Shown piece by piece: positions 58,837-64,000 of a stretch of DNA of 64,000 nt. Each line of letters starts with the position of its first letter. Positions within the stretch are counted from its first letter, which is position 1. The position numbers and the translations under genes are program-made. Location: positions 4,220,001-4,284,000 of the forward strand of contig NZ_CP157874.1 of the NCBI RefSeq assembly GCF_040214835.1, in the 5' to 3' direction. Source of the stretch: Pseudomonas asiatica (GTDB lineage: Bacteria; Pseudomonadota; Gammaproteobacteria; Pseudomonadales; Pseudomonadaceae). The notes beneath the pieces were generated by a model. That model did no database searches. It saw only the letters and a list, made by a program, of their open reading frames with translations, and was not told the DNA's origin.

Positions 58837-59340
58837 CGTCCGTGTTCGCTCCTTCTCCTCTCGCAGAGCCTTTAACTCCTTTAGGACATCATTCTCCATG
58901 CGCAGATACTCGAGCTCGCTCAACAACTGCTCACGAGATTTCTCTGCGTCATTGGTGTCTGTCGGCTTGATGGGCTTAATTTTCTTCGGCACGGCTGATT
59001 TTCTTTGTTTGGCGAGAGTGGCTACAGGACTGCCACTGTAGTGCTGCCGCAGCCAAATGCCTATCTGTGAGGACTGTCCAAGGTCAAAGTGCGCCGCTGT
59101 TTGGCGCAGGGACAGGCGATGCTCAAGCATGTACTTGAGCACCCGCCGCTTGAATTCCTCGGTGTAGCGGCGACCATGCGAGCGAGGGCTGAGGCTGGCA
59201 TCGACTTGGTAGCCAGCAACCCAGCGCCGAAGCAGGCTGAAATCGATGCCAAAGTGTTGTGCCACCTTGCGAAAGCCCCGGCTGCCCTCTAGGTAAGCGG
59301 TGATAGCCGTGAGCTTGAACTGCTCTGTGTATTTACCCAT
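58825..59340 (-). CDS. IS3-family transposase OrfA
   Basis: A 171-aa protein from ATG 59340 (MGKYTEQFKLTAITAYLEGS) with two helix-turn-helix units (about 1-50 and 60-110) and a C-terminal coiled coil (EKSREQLLSELEYLRMENDV). It binds the IS ends. It ends KKP-stop at the sequence ACG-AAA-AAG-CCC-TGA; slippage by -1 on the A-run joins the OrfB frame. Confidence 0.9.
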   Translation of the reverse strand: MGKYTEQFKLTAITAYLEGSRGFRKVAQHFGIDFSLLRRWVAGYQVDASLSPRSHGRRYTEEFKRRVLKYMLEHRLSLRQTAAHFDLGQSSQIGIWLRQHYSGSPVATLAKQRKSAVPKKIKPIKPTDTNDAEKSREQLLSELEYLRMENDVLKELKALREEKERTRTKKP

Positions 59341-59390
59341 AGATCCCCCAAGGGTTGGATTGGTGTCCAACTTCTTGGGGGCAGTCCACC

Positions 59391-59423
59391 CTGTGGGAGC
59401 GGGTTTACCCGCGAAGAGGCCGT
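59391..59423 (-). repeat. REP element right of the IS
   Basis: The inverted partner of the REP at 57894-57927, beginning CTGTGGGAGCGGGTTTACCC at the first base after the target duplication. Confidence 0.88.
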
Positions 59424-59436
59424 AACAGGCTAAAAC

Positions 59437-60363
59437 TCACCCCACAAACTTACGCAACTGCTGCTTCACCCAAGGCTCGGCACTCACCAGGACCACCCCC
59501 AGCAGCACCATCGACGCGCCAACCACAAAGTTCAGGCTCAGCGGCTCATCCAGCAACAACACGCCGAAGGTCACCCCGAACAGCGGGGTAATGAACGAGA
59601 ACACTGCCAGGTTCGACGCCAGGTATTTGCGCAGCAACCAGAACCAGGTCAGGTAGCTGATGAACGACACCACAATCCCCTGGAACAGCACGCTGCCCAT
59701 CGCCAGCGGCGTCAGCGTGACCGCGCCGATCTGGCCGCTGAGCAAGGCAATCAGCAGCAACCCGGCAAAGCCCACCGCCAGCTGATAGAACAGGGTCAGG
59801 GTCGCCGGTGCTTCCGACAGCCGCGAGCAACGCACCACCACCGTGGTCGCTCCCCAGGCCAGCCCGGCGATCACGCCAAAGGCATCCCCCAGCAGGGTGC
59901 GGCCATCCATGTGCTCGAACGACATGCCGCCCGCAAACGCCATGGCAATGCCGCCGAAGGCCAGCAGGATCCCCAGCCATTGCAGCAGCCGCAGGCGTTC
60001 GCTGGGCAACCTGAAATGCAGGCCCAACGCGGTAAACACCGGCGCGGTATAGAGGAACACCGACATGTGCGCCGCAGAGGTCAGCTTCAGCCCCTCGGCA
60101 ATGAACAGGAACTCCAGGCCGAACAGCCCGCCCGCCACCACCCCGGCACGCCAGGTGCTGCCGACCTGCTCCCAGCCCCCGCGCCAGCACAGCATCAGGC
60201 CCACCAGCACGGCGGCGATGCCGTTGCGCAGGGCCGCCTGCATCACCGGCGCGATATCGATGGCGGCAGTCTTGATCAACACCTGCTGGCAGCCCCAGAT
60301 CAGGCACAGCCCCAGCATCACCTGGAAGGCAAAGGCGTCGGGGTTCTTGCGGACCGCGCTCAT
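59437..60363 (-). CDS. EamA-family DMT transporter
   Basis: A 308-aa inner membrane protein with ten hydrophobic segments, start MSAVRKNPDAFAFQVMLGLC. Its two EamA repeats are visible (GLCLIWGCQQVLIKTAAIDI and YLTWFWLLRKYLASNLAVFS). It is probably a small-metabolite exporter; the substrate is unknown. It is transcribed towards the IS and lies 14 bases from the flanking REP. Confidence 0.86.
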   Translation of the reverse strand: MSAVRKNPDAFAFQVMLGLCLIWGCQQVLIKTAAIDIAPVMQAALRNGIAAVLVGLMLCWRGGWEQVGSTWRAGVVAGGLFGLEFLFIAEGLKLTSAAHMSVFLYTAPVFTALGLHFRLPSERLRLLQWLGILLAFGGIAMAFAGGMSFEHMDGRTLLGDAFGVIAGLAWGATTVVVRCSRLSEAPATLTLFYQLAVGFAGLLLIALLSGQIGAVTLTPLAMGSVLFQGIVVSFISYLTWFWLLRKYLASNLAVFSFITPLFGVTFGVLLLDEPLSLNFVVGASMVLLGVVLVSAEPWVKQQLRKFVG

Positions 60364-60469
60364 AGGCGGGCCTCTGCGGTGGTCATTGGCATGGGCATGG
60401 GCTCGGCAGTGTTCAGGAACTACCGATTATCGGGTTTCCATGGCCGCCCTTGCCAGCCTCAAAACGACC

Positions 60470-60865
60470 TCAGGCGATCTGTGCTTTCGCCGACACCTGC
60501 TCGAAGGTGGTTTCGTCCAGCGCATCCTCCTGCTCGTCCAGCACCTGGCGCGGGTGCTCGAAGCCGGGAATGCTGCTGTCGATCAGGCTCATCAGCCGCG
60601 AACCGCGCTCGGTCAGCACGAAGTTCTCGCCATTGCCGCCATCCTCTTCGGGCCGGGTTTCGATGAAACCACGCTCGAACAACAGCCTTTCGTACTCGCA
60701 GGCACGGGTTTTCAGGTGGTCCAGGTCGCCCACCGGCTCCCCCTTGGCAGCCAGTGCCGCAGCGTGCTGCTCGGCATAGGGGCGTGGCGTGAAGCTGTGA
60801 CCGGCGCCGTTCTGCACCTCGTGCAGCAAACGCTCGATCAGGTCCCAATCGTAGGCGATGCTCAT
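60470..60865 (-). CDS. DUF2513-like small protein
   Basis: A 131-aa protein from ATG 60865 (MSIAYDWDLIERLLHEVQNG). Its pattern, a short helical start followed by a winged-helix-like segment (ERLLFERGFIETR...NFVLTERGSRLMSLI), resembles DUF2513 proteins, which are found near mobile or defence genes. It is cytosolic with unknown function. It lies divergent from a toxin-antitoxin pair with a 176-base gap. Confidence 0.6.
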   Translation of the reverse strand: MSIAYDWDLIERLLHEVQNGAGHSFTPRPYAEQHAAALAAKGEPVGDLDHLKTRACEYERLLFERGFIETRPEEDGGNGENFVLTERGSRLMSLIDSSIPGFEHPRQVLDEQEDALDETTFEQVSAKAQIA

Positions 60866-61015
60866 GGCTACGGGCTCCTGCTGTGGACGGAAGGGGTACA
60901 CAGGTTGGGACCTGTCGGTGAGCCGTGGTGTTCCGAAAGATCTTGCACGGTGATACGCCACGCTCTGAAGCCGCTGGTACCGCAACAGGCAGAAACCATT
61001 TGCTGTCTAGCCACC

Positions 61016-61033
61016 TGTAGTTTATAAACTACA
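61016..61033. promoter_or_regulatory. Perfect 18-bp palindrome before the toxin-antitoxin pair
   Basis: TGTAGTTTA-TAAACTACA is fully symmetric and ends 8 bases before the toxin ATG, overlapping the likely -10 and ribosome-site region. It is the expected position for binding by the antitoxin or complex in autoregulation. Confidence 0.7.
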
Positions 61034-61041
61034 TTCACTCG

Positions 61042-61344
61042 ATGAAAAAAATCGAATCCAGCAGTTTCAGACATTGGGTGACCGGTCTCCGAGACGTTAG
61101 TGCCAGAGCCCGAATCATTTCTCGGATCAACCGGTTGATGGAGGGCCTGCCTGGCGACGTATCACCGGTTGGCCACGGCGTCAGTGAGCTCAGGGTTCAC
61201 TATGGGCCTGGCTACCGGGTGTACTTCCATCAGTCTGGCAGCACATACGTCATTCTGCTTTGCGGCGGCGACAAAGGCAGCCAACAGCGCGACATCAAGG
61301 CAGCCCACCAGATTCTGCGTTCGTGGAGGATGCAAAATGACTGA
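61042..61344 (+). CDS. RelE/ParE-superfamily toxin (HigB-like addiction module)
   Basis: A 100-aa protein starting MKKIESSSFRHWVTGLRDVS. Family motifs of the 'addiction module killer' group are ARIISRINRLMEGLPGDVSP (in part), GVSELRVHYGPGYRVYFHQ and LLCGGDKGSQQRDIKAAHQI (in part). It is likely an mRNA interferase acting at the ribosome. The toxin gene comes first, as in higBA loci, and overlaps the antitoxin by 8 bases. Confidence 0.9.
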   Translation: MKKIESSSFRHWVTGLRDVSARARIISRINRLMEGLPGDVSPVGHGVSELRVHYGPGYRVYFHQSGSTYVILLCGGDKGSQQRDIKAAHQILRSWRMQND

Positions 61345-61630
61345 AACCTTCTCTGATTTCGACCCCGCCCAGTACCTCACTACCCCTGAAGCGATCGCGC
61401 AGTTCATGACCGACGCACTCGAAACCGGGGATGCCGGCTATGTCGCCAAGGCTGTAGGCGTGGTGGCGCGTGCAAAAGGCATGAGCGAGCTGGCTAAAGA
61501 AACCGGTCTGTCGCGCGAGCAGCTCTATCGGTCTTTCAGTGAGCATGGCAACCCGACTCTGAAGTCGTTCCTGACCGTGATGAAGGCGCTGGGAATAGAC
61601 ATGACGGCGCGGCCTCACCTCGCTGGCTGA
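61337..61630 (+). CDS. Antitoxin with XRE-type helix-turn-helix
   Basis: A 97-aa protein from ATG 61337, with GGAGGATG upstream inside the toxin gene. It starts MTETFSDFDPAQYLTTPEAI and has a helix-turn-helix (GMSELAKETGLSREQLYRSF, about 47-66). It neutralises the upstream toxin and probably represses the operon through the 18-bp palindrome. Confidence 0.9.
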   Translation: MTETFSDFDPAQYLTTPEAIAQFMTDALETGDAGYVAKAVGVVARAKGMSELAKETGLSREQLYRSFSEHGNPTLKSFLTVMKALGIDMTARPHLAG

Positions 61631-61676
61631 TAAACGAACACGCCGGCTCTCAGCTGATCGGTTACCGCGCTCAGGT

Positions 61677-61794
61677 GTAGGAGCGGCCTTGTGTCGCGAA
61701 AGGGCTGCGAAGCAGCCCCGGGGTTTCAGCGCAAATGCACAAATTGCTGGGGCTGCTTTGCAGCCCTTTCGCGACACAAGGCCGCTCCTACAAG
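61677..61794. repeat. Family B inverted repeat pair
   Basis: Arms TGTAGGAGCGGCCTTGTGTC... and the complement, between the convergent antitoxin and LuxR-type genes. Confidence 0.85.
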
Positions 61795-61860
61795 GGCCCG
61801 CGCAGGCCGGGAGAAAAGATATCAGCGCTGGCGCCCAGGCAACCGGCCTGCGCGGCTCGG

Positions 61861-62661
61861 TTACTGCTTGACCAGATAGTTGATGAACAACCGAAACAGC
61901 TCCGCATTCCCGGCAATCCCCAGCCGCTGCCAGATGTTGTGCCGGTGCACTTTCACCGTGCCTTCCGAGATGCCCAGCTCGCGTGAGATCGACTGGCTGC
62001 TGTGCCCTTGCAGGATCAGCTTGGCCACATGCCGCTGGGTTTCGGTCAGCTGGCCCTGGAGGATATCGACAAAAGCATCTTCCAACTGGCTGTCGGACTC
62101 CTGCGGGTCGGCCAGGTCATCGGCATGTGCCAGGCGCAGGTGCTGGCTGAAAATGGCATCGATGACTGGCGTCAACGCTGCCAGCCGCTGCGCTTCTTCA
62201 GCCTCGAACGCGCCCTTGTCCAGGCCACGCATCAACGAATACACCAGGGCGGTCCGTGGCCTTACCGGCACGATGAAACCGATCTCCTCGATCAGGCTGC
62301 CGTGGTGCGAGGAGACGCAGGGGTGGATGTCGTGGGAGATGGAAAAGCCCGAGGCGAAGAAGCTGTCCGGGGCCAGTTCGCGCATCCGCCACAGGCCACC
62401 CGGGTGGTTGTTGGTACAGGCGACGTAGAACGGGTCGAGCAGATAGCCGCCGCGCAGGTAGGCTTTCAGCGTACGTTCGGCGACTCGCTGGTTGTAGCCG
62501 TCATGAATCAGCAGCGCGGGCTGGTTGAAACGAAACAGGTAGGCGCAGCTCATGTCGAAATCGACCACGCCCTTGAGCGCGGTGTCGAGGGCCGGGCCCA
62601 GTGCATCGCTGCCGATGCTGCGAATGACCGCACCCAGGCGGTTGGCGTTGTCGCTGTTCAT
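61861..62661 (-). CDS. LuxR-type (NarL/FixJ HTH) transcriptional regulator
   Basis: A 266-aa protein from ATG 62661 (MNSDNANRLGAVIRSIGSDA). The N-terminal region (about 1-190) may be a GAF-like sensor. The C-terminal LuxR helix-turn-helix (about 200-260) shows LTETQRHVAKLILQGHSSQS and LGISEGTVKVHRHNIWQRLG. There is no acyl-homoserine-lactone domain signature that I can see. It lies downstream of eutH on the same strand (85-base gap) and may control it. Confidence 0.82.
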   Translation of the reverse strand: MNSDNANRLGAVIRSIGSDALGPALDTALKGVVDFDMSCAYLFRFNQPALLIHDGYNQRVAERTLKAYLRGGYLLDPFYVACTNNHPGGLWRMRELAPDSFFASGFSISHDIHPCVSSHHGSLIEEIGFIVPVRPRTALVYSLMRGLDKGAFEAEEAQRLAALTPVIDAIFSQHLRLAHADDLADPQESDSQLEDAFVDILQGQLTETQRHVAKLILQGHSSQSISRELGISEGTVKVHRHNIWQRLGIAGNAELFRLFINYLVKQ

Positions 62662-62746
62662 TGCGGTGGCCCGTGCGGTGTGGGAGAAGGCGCAAATGCC
62701 GCCCGGCTGTGCAAGCCCGAACGGCATTGAACGATGCCTGGCCCTG

Positions 62747-63979
62747 TCAGTGCAACGGTGCACTGGCGGGCAGCAGGCCGGCCTCTTCTTCCTGGCGGCC
62801 CAGTTCCAGTGCCTTGGGCACCGCCAGCCAGTAGGCCAGCAGCATGCCCAGCAGGCCACCGGCGAGCTTGCCGATGATCAGCGGCCCGATCAGCGTGGGC
62901 TGGAAGTTGGCCGAGTAGGCCAGATGATCACCAAAGGTGAAGGCGGCGCACACGGCAAAGGCAATCACCAGCACCTTGTCTTTCGGCGGCATGTCGGCCA
63001 CCAGGCGGAACATCGCCAGGATGTTGGCCGAGGCCGCGAGGATACCGGCCGCGCCCACCGGCGACAGGCCGAGTTTCGACGCCACCTTTTCGATCGGCTG
63101 CGACAGGAAACGCTTGATCAGGTAAACCATCGGGAACGCACCGCACAGCATGATGCCCACGTAGCCGGCAATCTCCAGCGCCCGGAATTGGTCGTCCTTG
63201 TCGGCAATGATCGGGGCGAAGCCCCAGCCACCGAACAGCGAAGTGAACGCGCCAGTGAAGTACTCGACGATCGACGCCACCAGCACCAGCGTCACGGCGG
63301 CGTACATCAACTGCCCCAGCTTGAGGAACAGGCTGACCATGAGGTTGGGGAAGTAGCGCAGCGCCGCCGCCAGTGCCACGCAGAACAGGATCAGCGGCGA
63401 CAGGTTGCGCAGCAGGGTCGGCAGGGTGAAGTGCAACGCCTGGGTCGCGGCGCCCGCCGTGGCGATGTCCGGGCGCACGCCCAGGCCCATGGCCTGCATG
63501 CCCATGGCGATCAACACGATGCTGATCGGGATGCTCAGCAGCCCGGCCATGATGCCCAGCGCCATGTACTTGTGGTCGGCCTTGTTGAGCATTGCCAGGC
63601 CCACCGGGATGACGAAGATCACCGTCGAACCGCACTGGAAGCCAGTGATAAGGCCGAGGATCCAGCCTTCGGGGCTGTGCGACAGTGCCTGGGCCAGCTG
63701 GTAACCGCCCAGGTCCGAGGCAATGAAGATCGGCCCGGCGATGCCGGCATCGGCGCCCATGGCCAGGAACAGCGGGCCGATGAACTGGCTGATGAAACTG
63801 GAAATGAACGGGATGGCGGCCATGATCCCGGCTACCGGGATGAAGATCGGGCCGATGCTGTGCAGGCCGGCGGTGAACTCCTTGGCCAGCTCGGATTCCG
63901 CATTGACGATCGATGCGATCGCGCCGATCACGGCGCACACCATGATCACGTAGATGACGTAAGTGCCTATGTTTTCCAT
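62747..63979 (-). CDS. eutH: EutH-family ethanolamine transporter
   Basis: A 410-aa membrane protein with about eleven hydrophobic segments, starting MENIGTYVIYVIMVCAVIGA with GAGG upstream. The EutH pattern includes GPIFIPVAGIMAAIPFISSF, MGADAGIAGPIFIASDLGGY and AFTFGDHLAYSANFQP. EutH takes up ethanolamine, notably in protonated form at low pH. Upstream genes are beyond the right edge, so whether eutBC is linked cannot be seen. Confidence 0.88.
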   Translation of the reverse strand: MENIGTYVIYVIMVCAVIGAIASIVNAESELAKEFTAGLHSIGPIFIPVAGIMAAIPFISSFISQFIGPLFLAMGADAGIAGPIFIASDLGGYQLAQALSHSPEGWILGLITGFQCGSTVIFVIPVGLAMLNKADHKYMALGIMAGLLSIPISIVLIAMGMQAMGLGVRPDIATAGAATQALHFTLPTLLRNLSPLILFCVALAAALRYFPNLMVSLFLKLGQLMYAAVTLVLVASIVEYFTGAFTSLFGGWGFAPIIADKDDQFRALEIAGYVGIMLCGAFPMVYLIKRFLSQPIEKVASKLGLSPVGAAGILAASANILAMFRLVADMPPKDKVLVIAFAVCAAFTFGDHLAYSANFQPTLIGPLIIGKLAGGLLGMLLAYWLAVPKALELGRQEEEAGLLPASAPLH

Positions 63980-64000
63980 CTGCTGCCTCTGTCTTGTTGG

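Larger units (their letters stand above)
57961..59388 (-). mobile_element. IS3-family insertion sequence (IS150-like), intact
   Basis: A 1428-bp element with terminal inverted repeats of about 25 bases: left TGGACTGCCCCC-GAAAAGTTGGACA and right TGGACTGCCCCC-AAGAAGTTGGACA (complement), two mismatches. CCC flanks both sides (57958-57960 and 59389-59391), a likely 3-bp target duplication. It encodes OrfA and OrfB on the minus strand with an overlap in the -1 frame. It is inserted between the two arms of a REP pair. Both genes look intact, so it may be active. Confidence 0.92.

Noticed and set aside
57989..59340. OrfA/OrfB frame break as a sign of a dead transposase
   Set aside because: The break is at an A-run with a continuous -1 reading and all DDE residues present. 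This is normal programmed frameshifting in IS3 elements.
60470..61630. DUF2513-like gene plus toxin-antitoxin as a new defence island
   Set aside because: Only one small gene and one ordinary type II toxin-antitoxin pair are present, with no nuclease, helicase or other effector. There is not enough to claim a system.

Overview
The window is a GC-rich chromosomal segment of a fluorescent Pseudomonas, most likely of the Pseudomonas putida group. This rests on protein content and gene order (aot-argR-aru arginine block, phhR/phhAB, cpx block, gbuR-gbuA, a LapE/AggA-type TolC protein) and on many copies of the roughly 35-bp P. putida REP palindrome (core TTCGCGGGTAAACCCGC followed by TCCCAC). Species is inferred from memory of known gene orders, not from a search. 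It is mostly ordinary core genome; the only clear mobile element is one IS3-family insertion.

Layout. 1-11038 (all minus strand) is arginine uptake and catabolism: aotJ-aotQ-aotM-aotP ABC transporter, the regulator argR, then aruC-aruF-aruG-astD-astB of the arginine succinyltransferase pathway, with a small partial gene at the left edge. 11660-17416 holds acsA, a small secreted DUF2790 protein, and the divergent phhR / phhA-phhB phenylalanine hydroxylase locus. 17691-24874 holds a tiny acidic ORF, an MFS transporter, a YdiJ-like FAD/Fe-S dehydrogenase with a divergent LysR regulator, and the aromatic amino acid permease aroP with a long leader. 25600-30054 (minus) is a compact trpH(yciV)-yciO-scpA-scpB-rluB run; yciB and a YciI-like gene diverge from it. 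31223-33819 is a CpxR / CpxP-like / CpxS envelope-stress module, followed by a decayed tandem REP array. 34142-43204 contains a nitroreductase, trkH, two AraC regulators, an Mpo1-like protein, an LpxH-like phosphoesterase, a DMT exporter, a SelW-like protein and the phospholipase/autotransporter plpD. 43327-51398 contains a MarR regulator, recQ, yecA, ybaN, a LapE/AggA-like outer membrane factor behind an AT-rich region, a DTW-domain tRNA modification enzyme and an Aer-like receptor. 51538-55263 is the gbuR / gbuA / symporter guanidinobutyrate block. 55453-57878 has a PA1414-type micro-gene preceded by a perfect ANR/FNR box, then a LysR/MFS divergent pair. 57961-59388 is the IS. 59437-63979 has a DMT exporter, a DUF2513-like protein, a RelE-type toxin-antitoxin pair, a LuxR-type regulator and eutH.

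How the genes work together: much of the window serves acquisition and catabolism of nitrogen-rich amino acids and amines (arginine, guanidinobutyrate, phenylalanine/aromatics, perhaps ethanolamine), each set lying next to its own regulator. Candidate operators are visible for ArgR, PhhR, CpxR, GbuR, the toxin-antitoxin pair, a MarR protein and a LysR protein. Intergenic space is dominated by two families of short inverted repeats. The most interesting element is the ANR-box-driven PA1414/SicX-like transcript at 55405-55709.
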